A stretch of 64,000 nt of DNA from Symbiotaphrina buchneri (Eukaryota; Ascomycota; Symbiotaphrinales; Symbiotaphrinaceae). The position numbers and the translations under genes are program-made. The stretch lies in the NCBI GenBank assembly GCA_001599915.1, contig BCIG01000024.1, positions 372,001-436,000 on the forward strand, written 5' to 3'. This document shows positions 35,806-48,607 of the stretch, piece after piece (positions within the stretch are counted from its first letter, which is position 1; every line of letters begins with the position of its first letter). The notes under the pieces were generated by a model. It saw only the letters and a list, made by a program, of their open reading frames with translations, was not told where the DNA came from and did not search any database.

Positions 35806-38564
35806 TCATCTCAGGGTGTTGTCAAGCAACTCCCTGTATATTTTCTTCAGATCTGTAATGTCTGCTCTCAGCTCCTCCACTAGTTCGCTCTTCTCCCCCA
35901 GCATCTCAAGTGTCGTCTGATATCGCTCATTGATATCCGCCATTTCGTGCTCCAATCTGGAAAGTTTCCCTTCGATTGCCCTCTTTTGTTCGACCTCCTT
36001 CATTAACGACACTACCTCGGCTCTTGCTTCGTCCCTTTGTGCCAGGAGCCTTGTCATCTCATCCCTAGAAGCTGCTTTCTCACTCTCTAGGCGTCGCACC
36101 GCAGCGCTCATCCGCTCCACTAGCTGAACTGAAGGCCCCGCTCCTATCGTGGAGGCCGAGATGACGTCGTTAATTGTCCGATGTGGTGATAGAGGAGACT
36201 CCATTCCATCTAGGGAGTCTTCAATCTCCGGCGTTGGTATCGGTATCGTGAGCGTCTCAGGAACAGTACCATTGACAGACATAGAGGGCAGACGCGGAAG
36301 GGAATCCGAGGAACGTAGCAATTGCGGAGAAGGTCTTCTGTTGGGAACCCGCTCTTGCCCAGCATTGGGTGCGTCGGATGATACTTGCCGACTGGGGTTC
36401 CGCCGAATTGGACCCAGGAATTCAGAACCAGAAGTCTTCCGAGTGGCAAAGACCGGAGATTCAGACCGGTGAGGCGGAGTCGGGGAGGTCATATGCATTC
36501 TCTCTTCCTGCCACCTGCGTCTTTCTTCGGGAATGCGTTCTAACAATCGGGTCTCCCAGGCAGTCTTTTCTCTTTCTAGCTCAATCGTGAGATCTCTGAG
36601 AGAGGATTCTGCTATGGATAGCCGGTTCTGCAATCCTCCCAGTTGCTCATCTTTGTCTTTGATGCTCTGTTGTAGAGCTTCAATTTGCTGAGAACGATCC
36701 TCCAGCTGTTCCTCGACAGATATTAATTTCAAATGCTTTATCAAGTCAGCCTTGGGGAAAGGAGCAGGTCCTAATGATCAACTCACCATGTCTCTAGCCT
36801 TCCGGCGAAGCTCCGACTCCTTCTTCCCTAAATCATCTCTTTCCTTCTCTAGATGACTAATTCTGGAGAGCAGTGATCCTTCGATACCCTGCCAATTTTC
36901 GCTCGCGACGTTATACTGGCTCTGAAGGGTCTCTACTTGTCTTAACAGTTTGGCTTGTGCGTCACCCATCGCTCCAGAAGAAGCCTCTTCAGCACGAGCC
37001 CGTAGCGCCTCTAACTTACTTTCCAATGCCTGCGGAAGATTAGTGGTGAATTACAAATTAGACATTTAGCCCGCTCACTGATTGCTCCCCACGAAGTTCC
37101 AATTCCATGATTCTAGCACGCTCCTGCTGCCTTTCAGATTTATCCTTCCAGGTCCTGATTTCGGCCCTGAGCCGTTCTTCGGCCAATTCGCGCTCGATCT
37201 TAGCATTCGATAATTCATCCCGGAGGTCTGCGTTGAGCTTATTTTCCGCTTCCAACGCTTCCGTTTGAACCTGCTTCTCTGCCTCTTCTGCTCTTGCCAC
37301 AGCTTGTGCTGCTTGATCCCTCAAAGTAGCGATCAATGATTGGTTAGCCTCTTTTTCGGCCTTCAACGCATTCACTTCCTGCTCAAGTTTCGTCGCAGAT
37401 CTTGCCTTCTCGGAAGCACGGCGCTCGGAGACTTCAGCTCTTTTCAGCCTTTCTCTAATATCCGTCAAAGCCTTGTCAGCTTTCTCCAATTTCCTCTGCG
37501 CATCGGAGGTTGCCCTATCCGAGTCTGCAATCTTCGCCCTGAGCTGCTTGATAATGGTCATTTGCCTTAACTCAGTCTTTGATAATCTCTGACCCTCGTC
37601 CATGAGCAGTGCAATTTGCTCGTCTTTCTCAGCCAGTCTCCTCTCAAAGCTACCAGGGGAGGCAGAACTGGCAGCCTTACGCGCCGTTTCGGCTAGCTCC
37701 CCGGAAAGATAGCGAAGTTTTGATTGAAGAGCATCAATGCGCTCTATGTAGATGTGCACATCTTCAAGCGTTGAATCTGTGGTCCGGCCCTCTTCACTCG
37801 GTCCACTGCCTTGTTGTATGTCTTTCCCGGTGGTCAGCGATACACGCGAGCTCTCCAGCACATTCTCATCGGTAAGAACACTCTCGGTCTTCGGCCTCTT
37901 TATATCCTCTCCGGGAGTCTCTGCGGAGGGGGAAGCAATCGGGACCCCTGGAGGTCCAGTAAAAGGGACTGCTACCAGCCCGGCGGAGGGTTCCTTCTGA
38001 TCATGATGCGCGATTATCTCAGCATCTGTACCAGTCGAAGGAAGACTAGAGTGATGACTCCCATCATTGTCATCATCATCAGCCGGCGCCCCAGCAGACA
38101 ATGTGACGCTGCTTATCTCTGGGGCTTTAACCTCGACGCTCGTTCTAGGTGTGGCAGTCCCAGTGGTCGGGCTGCCAGCACGTGAATGGGGTCCTAAGGA
38201 TGCTGCGGGGCTGGTATTTCTCGTCGTACCGGATCTACTAACCACTGCCCTAGCCAGGCGCTCCTGCAGACTGTCCGCAGTTCGGTTGCTCGACGGTGTT
38301 CGAGAGCGGCCTGATCTGCTTAGCAGAAGTTCGTAGAGGGGACGAGTAGAGCTTGCCTTCAGTGACCTTATGCTCGTCGTTTGACGGATTCCGTGTTTTA
38401 TTTGTCGTCGCCCGTCTTGAATCTTCGGCCCTGTTAGGGTTGCCTTGACCGTCATCTCCCTCAGCCAGGATGGTGTCGAGTCGCGATTCAACCCCAGCCA
38501 CGGCCTGTTGTAGCAAAGAGCCCCATCGAGAGGTCTGTTTGCCGACAGGGGTTGGCGCTGCCAT
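35806..38564 (-). CDS. SGM1: TMF/Sgm1-type golgin (coiled coil)
   Basis: A long coiled-coil protein of the TATA element modulatory factor family; homologues sit on the Golgi and bind Ypt6/Rab6. Exons 38386-38564, 37079-38315, 36787-37029 and 35806-36735, introns 70, 49 and 51 bp, give 862 residues. The N terminus MAAPTPVGKQTSRWGSLLQQAVAGVESRLDTILAE is the family's conserved amphipathic start. About residues 40-230 are Ser/Thr/Pro-rich. From about residue 235 heptads run almost continuously, with the conserved block GDAQAKLLRQVETLQSQYNVASENWQGIEGSLLSRISHLEKERD. The C terminus is the Rab-binding TMF end, LVEELRADITDLKKIYRELLDNTLR. The first intron uses a weak GTCAAA donor; its exact position is the least certain part, although phase agrees. 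Confidence 0.88.
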
Positions 38565-39215
38565 CTGCTAGAGTATCTCGAATGTCAAGCGCCCAATTGT
38601 TGCCCGAGATGCGCAGGGTGCTAGCACATTGCTATGGTTCAGCAGCACATGCCTGAGGCTTCCAGCGAGCCCGGAAGTGTCAGGCACACAATCGGCGTCT
38701 TGAGTCGTCGGTCACGCTTCCAGCGTCATTTTCACGAAGCCAACACGGCTCCGGGATGGGCTCAAATCGATTGCTTCTCAAGGAAGTCTCTCGTGCAGGT
38801 GGTCAACCAAGGGAAGTCGCACAGAATTACGGCGAGCCAGGCTCGCTGCTGCTTACCTTCCCTGAAGGTGGTACATAAGGTATCTTTTGGTGGAATCCAC
38901 GCTAGCGAACGTCGATCAACTTTAGGTACTTCGTAGATCAACATCCACTTGATCTTAGAGATAAGGTAAGTCGCGCACATAGATTCATTATTCACTGTTC
39001 TGATGCCGTCGAGGTAGGAAGTAGAGTACTAGCCAGCTCATTGGCACCGCCGGGAAGCCGCCCATTGTTTCTCCCCGTCGTCACCAGGCCCAGATCGCAG
39101 CTTGCCTCCGCATAGCTGCTACCACAAGCCGTTCAGTTCTGCAAACCCCGCCCACGATCGTATCTTTACCCGGGGATTCCTCTTCCGTTGCTGCACTGAC
39201 AAGGCTACAGTCAGC
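38565..39215. promoter_or_regulatory. Divergent SGM1/NIT2 promoter region
   Basis: 650 bp between divergent starts. Sequence is mixed and without long repeats; a TAGGTA motif occurs near 38922. No RNA gene or coding segment was recognised. Confidence 0.4.
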
Positions 39216-40450
39216 ATGGCTATTGCGGTGGGCTGACTGCCGTGTCCTGTTTCCCTACGGTATAAATTACTGATGCGGTCAACTTCTATGCTTAGGCTGT
39301 AGGGCAGCTATGCTCTACAAGTAGCATGGCACATAACCTTAGACAATGCCAAATCCTTGTCCAGAAAGCTGTGAATGCAGGAGCAAAGGTCAGTGACTTC
39401 ACAGCAGTCAAGCATAAACGCCCCATTAGCGATCACTGACCCATTCAGTTGGCTATAGGCTCTATTCCTGCCAGAAGCAAGTGACTACATCGCGGATTCA
39501 CCAGCAGCCACAGTGGAACTGGCAAAGTCCGTCTATGATAGCGAATTCGTGCTAGGTCTCCAGCGAGAGGCGCGGCACCACAAATTACCAATCAATGTGG
39601 GCATACACGAGAAGGGTGATAATCCAGAAAAGGTCAAGAATACCCTGATTTGGATTGATGAGCAGGGAGAGATCGTCCAACGCTATCAGAAGATCCATCT
39701 CTTCGACGTGGACATCAAGGATGGGCCCGTACTTCGGGAGAGCAGGTAATTCCCGGCCATATGAAGCAACAGTCGCCCTACTGTCGCTGATTCCTCCATC
39801 CAGAAGTGTGGAGAAAGGCACGAAGATACTGCCTCCTTTCGAGACAGAATTGGGCCGAGTGGGTCTGACTATTTGTTTCGATGTAAGCTCCTATGAAGCA
39901 ATGCACGGGGATGCATTATCCGCTCATTAACCACATCACCGCTGACTCGGAAGCGACAGCTACGTTTTCCGGAGATCAGCCTTGCCCTCAAACGTCAGAA
40001 TGCTCAAATCATTACTTTCCCGTAAAAACACATCACCATGAGGCTTGAGTAGGAGAGTCGCTGATTGTGTGCTCCAGTTCAGCGTTTACTGTCCCAACCG
40101 GGAGGGCGCATTGGGAGGTGCTGTTGCGGGCACGAGCAATCGAGACGCAAGCGTATGTTGTCGCGGCCGCTCAAGTAGGCGCGCACAATGAGAAGCGTAT
40201 GAGCTATGGTCATTCTATGATCGTAAACCCTTGGGGAGAGGTCATGGCCGAGCTCGGTGGGGACGGACGGGAGCCGGAAATCGCGACTGCAGACTTAGAT
40301 CTCGAACTGGTGCGCAAGGTCCGGCGCGAGATGCCTCTGCTTCGAAGAACGTGTGTCTTCTCATCCATGCGGCTTTTGTGTGATTTTCCTGCAGTGATCA
40401 ATTGCCCGAGACTGACAGACTGGTTTAGTGACATATATCCCGAAGTATAG
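39216..40450 (+). CDS. NIT2: Nit2-type amidase, nitrilase superfamily
   Basis: Nit2-type enzymes hydrolyse deaminated glutathione or related omega-amides, a metabolite-repair role in cytosol and mitochondria. Seven exons: 39216-39227, 39296-39388, 39459-39745, 39804-39882, 39960-40021, 40078-40350 and 40429-40450, giving 275 residues. All phases agree. The nitrilase triad is visible: Glu in [12 protein letters not shown], Lys in [16 protein letters not shown] and Cys in [14 protein letters not shown]. Other family marks are [34 protein letters not shown] and [19 protein letters not shown]. The C terminus MPLLRRTDIYPEV needs the last 22-bp exon. The first coding exon is just 12 bp (MAIA), joined to [19 protein letters not shown], as expected for the N terminus. 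Confidence 0.93.
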
Positions 40451-40966
40451 GCGCGAAGTTGTATGGGTGCGGTGTGCTCCACCTTGAGCTCCTCCTTTCT
40501 TGCCCCCAATCGGCATTTAGGGGAACATGATGTTTCTGACACCTTTGGTCGGTTGTCTCTAAGTGTGAACACAGACGACGGTAGATGTTTGCTCTTTGTA
40601 GAGTCGGTGATATGTTAGATAATGAATATATGGGCACCACCTTCGTACATATAAAATCATTTTTCCTCTTGATCCATTATTCCGATATGTACCTGCTTCG
40701 TACATAAGCTACTAAATTAAATGGGCGCAATTGGGTCTTAAAGTTCGGCGGCGCAGATCGGCGTCATGGCACCAACACAAGTGTCACCACGCACGACCAC
40801 CCACACTTTCTCTTCGGTCTTCCGTCCTTCCTTGTTATTTCAACGCCGCTCTATCAATACCACCGTGTCATTGATGAAAATCTTGCGGACCATATTCTGC
40901 CTCGTTACTCATCGATTTTTTCAACTGTGCCTGACCGTTGCTCTTCCCACCATTGGTCGCTGAAAT
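40451..40966. promoter_or_regulatory. Intergenic region upstream of OPI3
   Basis: 516 bp between tandem genes, holding the NIT2 3' end and the OPI3 promoter. An upstream open frame with its own ATG at 40766 (65 codons) ends just before the OPI3 start; it shows no family signature and may simply be leader sequence. No other structure was seen. Confidence 0.4.
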
Positions 40967-41898
40967 ATGGCCCACTTGTCTTTAGAAACGAAGGGCGTGA
41001 TTGACACGACCCAGAGGAGCTTTTGGAGTAAGAACCTCCCAATTGGACAAAATCCAATGCGGCACGCAGCTAAATCCTTCTTCATCTAGTCGCCGCTGCT
41101 TCCATACTCTTTAATCCGCTTTTCTGGAAGTGAGCTTCGTCCTAGACCTGCTGTTGACGCTTGACTAACAGAATTGGATGACAGCACCGTGGCCCGGAGA
41201 GGTATAGGATCGTTCTCCACGTCTGCTACAGCCATAGAGGCAGCTCCTAACTTTTTATTATGATACCCTAGAATACCACACCCGGTTTCTAACGAAGCTC
41301 TTCGGGGGCAATTCCCGTTATGCTTGCTATGCTCTTGCCGTCGCGATCTTCTCGCTTGGCATATTCAGGGATGCGCTGTGAGTGGACCTCCTCTGTGCGG
41401 TCGGCGTATGCTTGTGTAAACTGACTGTAAGCCTGCAGATATGAGCGTGCCCTGAGGGATCAACCGGCACATCAAATACTTCAGACCACTTTAAGCAAAG
41501 CTCTAGCCTATGGCCTTCTTGCCGTCGGAAATACCCTTGTGCTAAGCAGCATGTGGAAACTGGGTATCACCGGCACATACCTTGGGGATTATTTCGGGAT
41601 CTTGATGGATGAGGTTGTCACATCTTTCCCGTTCAATGTCACGAATGCGCCAATGTACTACGGGTCCACCATGTCGTTCCTGGGGGCAGCGCTCCTGTTC
41701 GGCAAACCGGCCGGAATAGTGTTGACCCTCCTGGTCTTCACAGTCTATCGTATCGCCTTACGATATGAAGAGTCAGTGTCCTCCAAATCAGAAAACAATA
41801 GTGGGTTTATATTGACACAACACAATGACAGTCCGTTCACGGCACAGATCTACGCGAAGAGAGAGCAGGAGAGAAGGGCTCCAAAGAAGGTCACGTAG
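40967..41898 (+). CDS. OPI3: Phosphatidyl-N-methylethanolamine N-methyltransferase
   Basis: Carries out the last methylations from phosphatidylethanolamine to phosphatidylcholine at the ER, using SAM. Five exons, 40967-41027, 41090-41129, 41185-41201, 41272-41377 and 41439-41898, give 227 residues. The membrane-embedded PEMT domain is clear: ASILFNPLFWNTVARREYHTRFLTKLFGG, YACYALAVAIFSLGIFRD, LAYGLLAVGNTLVLSSMWKLGITGTYLGDYFGILMDEVVTSFPFNVTNAPMYYGSTMSFLGAALLFGKPAGI and LLVFTVYRIALRYEE. It has about four hydrophobic segments and the GTYLGDYFG / NAPMYYGSTM motifs of the family. The C-terminal tail is about 35 residues longer than the yeast-type ending. Exon 3 is only 17 bp and is required to read NTVARREYHTR in frame. 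Confidence 0.93.
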
Positions 41899-42180
41899 GC
41901 TCAAGGTGGCAACTTGTTGAAATCTTATCTACTGGTGCCCAATTGTGAGGTCTCCAGCGTCTTCCGTCAGAGTCTTGGGATCAGCGGGTAAGTGGAACTC
42001 AGCCCTGCCTGTCCCAGGGATCGCAGATTGCAGCTTTCGAAACGGAAGAGTTCTGTATAAACACTGGATAGAAGGGTATCAAGCAAAGACAAACGCCTCC
42101 TGTGGTGATGAAAACTGTATACGCCTTGCCCAGTGCCCCGCAGTGAGCCCATGCGCAGCCGCTAGACGAGATCAGACCGT

Positions 42181-43927
42181 CTAAGCCCTTCTGTTCCGAG
42201 TCTTTTTACCCTGGACGGCACCTTCATCATCGTCCTCCTCATGTCCTTTCTTCAAATCCTCTGTCAACCCCCATTCATCCTTGTCATACCAGTCCTCGCC
42301 ATCGCTCATCTCACCAACATGAGCCTCAGCCTTCGTCCACTTTAGTAACGACATCTTCATGTCGTTTGATTTCAAGAGCCCCTGATAGAGCTTATCAGTC
42401 CCCCGGCACACCTCTTCCTGCTTCTGCACATATAAGAGTAAGAGGCGACGGGTATCTTCGGCTTCCATGGGAGGAAGGCCAAAATCACGGTCAGGACGCG
42501 CGCTCGGTGGTGCGAGGAAAAGAGGATGGATATCGGGCAGCTCAGAAGAAGCGACGGATGGGCTCTGCTCTTCATCCATGTTGTTGGAATCATCAGACAC
42601 GGCTTGAGCTTGTGCGCGTGTAGTCATACGGTGATTTGCCGGCTGGTCTGCTTCCTCCTCGGCGTCCTCGTCATCAACCTCCACAAAACGTTCATCCTCC
42701 TTGGTTCGTAGCACCTGGCCTGTCGCTGCATCCGGATTTTCCACTGCACTGCCCAACGGTGTCTGGGCTTGTTTATCTGCTCCCTCCAACTTGAGTTCGG
42801 GGACCTGTTGCCCCAACTCATTGCCCTCGTTGCTTTCGTGATGGTCGACAATGTGGCGGGGTTCAGGATGGCCAGATTCGCCTCCGGACGCCGAAGTAAT
42901 TCCTGTCACAAGTGATGAGTCTTGGTGGGAGCTGTCACTGTTCACTCCATTTGTTGAGTCAACGCTCCCAGGCAGCTTAGCTACCACTTCCTGTTGTGTC
43001 GTGCTCGATGTCCTGTCGCCGTCCTTGCCCTTAGTATCCTCCCAGGCTCTTTGGACCGTCTCGTGCGTCTGGCCGGGTTTCCCGTTTGTCAGCTTGTGTT
43101 CATCTCCGGACTGGACTGGACCTGCTTCTGCAGAGGTATGATGCGGGGCTACACGAATCGCGGCAAAAAGGCTCGAGTCGCTTTCTGTCTCGAATGTTGC
43201 ACAAGGCGCCCAAGTCTCATCGCCTCTGAGTCTAGTCAAAAGCTCTTTAATTGTCCATAGTAGGTCCCTCTCCCTCTGGACGGTCTCCAAGGCTTGCTGA
43301 ACCATCCCGCCAACGACATCTGACAGGTACGGATTCGAGAGGGTCGGGTGCATGGGAAGTTCAGCCGCCGCAATGAGCGGCGCCAAAAGATCTAGTAGAG
43401 CAGGTCTCCTGAGCCTTCATGAACTTCACAAGCGGCCTGTGCAAATATACATACATTCGAGTTTGATCTCGCTATAAGGATTTTCTTCAGCAGCCGCAGC
43501 ATCCGCGTCCTCATCTAAGTCATCGTCTTCGAGTTCATCACCGTCCGCGTCTACCCTAGGTGGATTGCGGCTGATAATCTTTCGTTTATACCCGGCGTGG
43601 TCGATGACCTGTAGGGTCAGGACAGGTCAGTGAGTTTGGGAGAAAAGAAGCGTCTGGCCTTGCCAGTTGCTTGCACGTACCTGACTGTATACATTTGGGC
43701 CGTTGGGAAGATCCAACCGCCCCTCGTGCACGTACCGCGCTTTGCGCTTCAGCTTGTTTCCGCGATTTGTAGGCTGGTGGATCGAATCGTCCGAATCAGA
43801 AGCTATGTTGACCCATAATTAGCGGGCGTTCAGCTGTGGTGCAGGCAGCCTCACCATTGCCTCCTCTTGAGATCGCCTTCTTCATTCCGCCAATTGTCTC
43901 CGCGATCAACACGGCTTGAGCGGCCAT
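42181..43927 (-). CDS. RXT2: Rpd3L histone deacetylase complex subunit Rxt2
   Basis: A subunit of the large Rpd3 deacetylase complex acting in transcriptional repression. Exons 43855-43927, 43681-43802, 43608-43455 and 42181-43391, with introns 52, 72 and 63 bp, give 519 residues. The RXT2 N-terminal domain is visible: IAETIGGMKKAISRGGNASDSDDSIHQPTNRGNKLKRKARYVHEGRLDLPNGPNVYSQVIDHAGYKRKIISRNPPRVD, an acidic stretch, then LLAPLIAAAELPMHPTLSNPYLSDVVGGMVQQALETVQRERDLLWTIKELLTRLRGDETWAPC. Residues about 210-370 are acidic and low-complexity. The C-terminal part (LLLYVQKQEEVCRGTDKLYQGLLKSNDMKMSLLKWTKAEAHVGEMSDGEDWYDKDEWGL) is the fungal extension. It converges on OPI3. Confidence 0.9.
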
Positions 43928-44701
43928 GTTGGGCAGGGCCGGTCGCTCGACTGTTGACGACCTTGCAACACGACCTTGCAACAAGTTCCTACTTTACACA
44001 CTTGTTGACGGCCTGGCAAGCCTTAGCCTCTAGAATTCGGTCTTCCAGTTGGAGATAAGCCAGGCAACGAACGAGTATTGCGCCCGAAAGCCAGGGTGAC
44101 AAGGATAGCTCAGGAAGACCACCGAATCAAGGAATTGTGGAGTGGTTCTCGACCGGCAGTGCGCAAAGCGGGAGAGTGTTCGGACCAGGAAGGGTAAAGG
44201 TATTATCGGAATTCGCCAAGACTGGATAACAGCAAGGTGCCTTGCCCATTCACGTATGAAATGTACTCGTAACGTAACTGAGGTACCTGCAGGTGCACTA
44301 CCGGTAATAATAGCTCAGGTACCTTACCTCCTAAGGTCCAGCAGGGCTTTGGTCGACCGTTTCAAGATACCGTATGGCTTTCAACTTGTACGGTACCGCA
44401 GGTAAGGTATCTGCTGGTGATTTACCTGTCGCGTATCATACTGCGAGAGGAGCCTCGGTGATGCTTGACTTCATCCTCCACGTTCAAAAGGGCGTTTATC
44501 CATATAAGACTCCGCTTCCTCATCTCTTGGATGCATGGGGTCAATACCACCTAACGATTGCCCATAATGGTTGAAAAAGGTCTTTTCTTCCATAGTGCGC
44601 CTCCGGTCCTGTGAACATGTACAGGAACTGGAAGCCAGCTCTCTTCGTCGATCTACTTTCTCTCGATAGTTTCTCTGGGCGTATGCTCTCTGTGGGAAAC
44701 C
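43928..44701. promoter_or_regulatory. Divergent RXT2/TRAPPC11 promoter region
   Basis: 775 bp between divergent starts. GGTACC/AAGGTA palindromes occur near 44281-44330 and 44390-44410. No RNA gene or coding segment was recognised. Confidence 0.45.
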
Positions 44702-47700
44702 ATGGAAGAGTACCCTGCGGACTATGTTGTCCATAACGTGCCTTTGATTCTTTTGTACGGTCTAGCACGCAACAATGCTAGAGACGATGATGCATCATGC
44801 TTCTCGTCCTACCCTGGGATATCTGCGGCCGGTCTGACATGCGCATCCGATCTACCGCTCGTCACTGGCAATGTGGCTGAGCGAATTCAGAAGGCTCTGC
44901 AGGAAGCGGAAGCAGCTAAAGGGTCTTGGACCTCCCTCGAGCGACAGCAGAACCCTGGTCTCACGCGATATCGAACGGAGGCAGTCGGGAGGGTAGGTTA
45001 GGACATCTCTTGGTCCTCCGCCGTAGTTAATGACACTGCTGACTGCTGAGATGAAAGAGATACGTCCTGCCGCCTCGAAAGACTGAAGTGCCTCCCCCCA
45101 TGTCCGAGCCTGGGTCACCGCAAGTTCCATCATCTGGGGTAGTCTCAAACTCAACGCTCCACTCACCGTTATCACCACTCACTCCTGGATCCCCTATCTA
45201 TCCAGACGGAATAATGACGCCCCTGTGGGTTAGTAAGCATCAACGGCTCCTGCCAGCAGCAGTTCTGATGTTCTACACCTTGGATGCAGATCCCCATGTC
45301 GCGTCACTTCGAGATAATGAAATCAAAGCAGACATCAATCATGTCAGGAGTGTATTTGGGAGTTCGTCTTCAAGGACCAGATTCATCTTGGTTTTACTTT
45401 ACGAGAACCTTGCGGCAGCATCCACAAGTGTGGAAGAGCGACTATCCATCATCCGAAAGTCGACTGGGCTAGATTCGAAGAGTCTTTACTCTCTGTCTGG
45501 GCAGGCCACTGGGGCACAACTAGAAGCTTTCATGGACAACCTCCTGGGCACATTACAACCACTTTGCCTTGAATATTATCGCGACCTTTCAAAGCATTTG
45601 AGGCGCAAACGCAATAAAGGTATCACCCCTCCACTTAGAGGGACTCCAACCAATGGTACATCTGCGGGCTTGTCAGCGCAGGGTTGGAATATCCGTTACG
45701 AGTTCAAGCTCGGCGTCATGGCCGAGTTTCGCCAAGAAATGGACGCGGCAGAAAAGAGCTACGAATCAGCCTATGAAGCGCTTCTAACTCCCCAATTTTT
45801 CGACACAATTCCAAGCTGGAGTTCACGATGGAACGAAGCAAGAACGTTGGCAGACGTGATTGCAATCCGGATTCTCAGATGCCTTCTTCTGACCGGCCAG
45901 CTTGACCTTGCAAATGAATCATGGAAAAATCATAGGGACAGGTTCCGAGATGTAGTAAACCGACTGGGTGACGGATCCTCCTCATGCGAATGGGAGGCAT
46001 GGGAAGCAAGATGGGCATCCATCATGGCCCAGTTGATCGGTGATCTGGTCGTCCAACCTGGCCTACAGAGTCTCTCTTTGAGTAATGATTCAGCGTTTTG
46101 GCTGAGTTTGGCTACGGACCATCTGCGCGCGCGTCGTGATCGTGAAGAGAAGATAGCGGATGAAGACAGTGCCACTGGTTCCGGTGTTGTCAACTATACT
46201 GACTTGGTTCTCGCCAAGTTATCATCCATTGCACATCTGTTCCTCCGACGTGGCCAACGGAGATCTCTCGAGAAGATCAAGCTTGAGATGGCGCGTGAGG
46301 AGATCCGCAGAGGCAACTACGAGCAGGCTCTTGAGATCTTGCGACCGCTCTGGGAAACCATGAGTTGGCGGACGGAGCGTTGGTTTCCTGCTGTGCAGGA
46401 GGTCAATCGGATCACGAAGGAATGTGCACGGAGAGTAGGAGATATCAAGAGTGTAGTGCGTACGGACTGGGAGCTCTCTCATCAGGGTGAGCCGCGAATA
46501 GCCCCCCATATCTAGGTGTGAGGTCATTGATAACCTCTAGTCTTCGATCTGCCGGACGGAATCCAGTACGATCTACGCAATTGCGCCAAAGGCCTCCATT
46601 GCCCTGAGCCCAAACCCCTCATTGTACTGCGGGATGACAACATCATATCGTTTTGTAAGTTCGATTGATGCGTTCTTTATTCAAATAGGAGATTTGAACG
46701 TGAAGTGGCCAAGCTGTCGACAATGACAATTCATTGATGTATATCGTTCCATATCATTTCCAAGCGTGCCTATATGTCCTACGCCATTGCAGATAACGTC
46801 ATATAAAGATTGTAATGCATGCTAACGGCTTTGTGCAGTATCGTCTCGGTATTGCTTCCGGCGCTCTCAAGTGCAGGCGGGTGAGGAGCTACTTTCTCAG
46901 ATCAGTATATCTTCTACCGCGCACAGTGGAGCGCCCCCTCTGCGGCTGTCTAGGGTTTCTGTCCAATTCCAAGGAAATCTGAGATCCATCAAAATACTGC
47001 ATCAGGGTGGGTATGAACTTCCGCGCACTCCTCAAGGCCACAGCAATACTTATGACCCTAATCGCGCAAGGTTGGTCAATGTTGTGGTCATGGACGGACA
47101 CGAGGAGATGGGCAACACGGCAAAGCGTGATTTAGTTGGGAGAGCTGACCTCACAATCTCGCCTGGGGAGACGGTTGTATATCAATTTACTCTAATTCTT
47201 CGTGAAGTTGGCGATGTGGGAGTCGCCTCCACCACGCTTTCCGTTGAAGCAGATGAGTTTGAAGTCGAATATGTGCAATCCATATCTTCATTCGATGGGG
47301 TAGGCCGATGGTGGGCGGAGGACAAGAAAGGACTTGTCGTTGGTCGGTCAGGTCGGGGTCAGTCGCAGGGTCTGAAAGTACTACCGAAACCACCAAAAGT
47401 ACAAATCAACCTACCTGATTTGCGCACGCAGTACTTCACGGACGAGCATGCCCTTGTTAACCTCATGATCATCAACCAAGAGGAGGAAGAAGTTGAAGCA
47501 AGGATTGAAGTGTATCTGCGTGGCCATGCAGAAAGCATTTCTCAGCTAAGCTGGGTGGATGACACTTCGGCGAAACATGACGAAACCCCAGTTGGAGACC
47601 CCATTAGCTCTGGGGATGGACAAAAATACCGAATTCATCGTGAACTTGGTCGCCTACTGCCATCCGCCGTCTGCCACCATCCCATGACCTTTGTTCCTCA

Positions 47701-48607
47701 AGTGCCGACCGATGCGTTAGTCTTCGAAGTCATGGTCCACTATCGCCTCGTGTCTGACATGGGGACGCCTATCCAGAAGCTCAGCACAATGGAGGTCTCG
47801 GTGGTGAATCCGCTGGATGTTGATTACGACTTCTCTCCGCTTGTACATTCAGAGCAATGGCCCAGCCTATTCACTCCGGCTGGGACTGTCAAGGGAGGCA
47901 AGGAAGCAAAGGGTGATCAAGCCGTCACGAGTGGTATCAAACAGAAGTGGCGGCTCACAGCACATGTGAGGCCATTAACCTCTTCTGGCATCGGCATCCG
48001 GGATGTTACGGCACAAATAATGGATATCGAAGGTGGTGCATCATGTTCTATGTTATCTACTCAACGTGAGGAGGCGCCCGACGCTCTGGGAGTCGATTTC
48101 CGATGTGATATTGAGATAGCGAAAATGTCTCTGGAAGATCGACGCTCGGCCGCGTTGCACCTTTCGTTGCATGTGACTTGGTGCAATCGGGATGGCGGTC
48201 CTAGTGGAACAGTAAATTGCTCCAGATTGGCGGTCCCACGGTTGCTCATCCCTTTCGGCGAACCGCGAGTCCTCGCGGCGGTGCGCAGTTCTCCGAGCGG
48301 GGCACAGATGATCCACTTGGAATACTGGCTAGAGAACCCGTCGTTCCACTTTCTCACGTTCAGCCTTACCATGGAGGCGAGCGAGGAGTTTGCATTTAGC
48401 GGCCCCAAGCTGAGGAATTTGCAACTGGTGCCGCTGAGTCGGCACGTGGTTCGATATAACATCCTGCCGCTGGTCAGAGGGCGCTGGATCCAGCCTCAGT
48501 TGAAAGTACTGGATCGATATTTCAACAAGATACTAAGGGTAAGCGCAGCAGATGGAACGAAAATGGATAAGAAAGGGATCCTTCTGTGGGTCAGCGACGA
48601 TGTTTGA
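44702..48607 (+). CDS. TRAPPC11: TRAPP complex subunit 11 homologue (foie gras / gryzun)
   Basis: Part of the TRAPP tethering and Rab-GEF machinery acting between ER and Golgi. Exons 44702-44992, 45058-46486, 46541-46654 and 46839-48607, with introns of 65, 54 and 184 bp, give 1200 residues, as in filamentous fungi. The start MEEYPADYVVHNVPLILLYGL is typical. The foie gras domain covers about residues 290-560 (GWNIRYEFKLGVMAEFRQEMDAAEKSYESAYEALLTPQ, WNEARTLADVIAIRILRCLLLTGQLDLANESWKNHRDRF). It is followed by a TPR-like EIRRGNYEQALEILRPLWETMSWRTERWFPAVQEVNRITKECA. The C-terminal half is the beta-sandwich gryzun region, from VFDLPDGIQYDLRNCAKGL onwards. The 184-bp intron is the longest firm one in the window and shows no extra exon. 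Confidence 0.92.
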
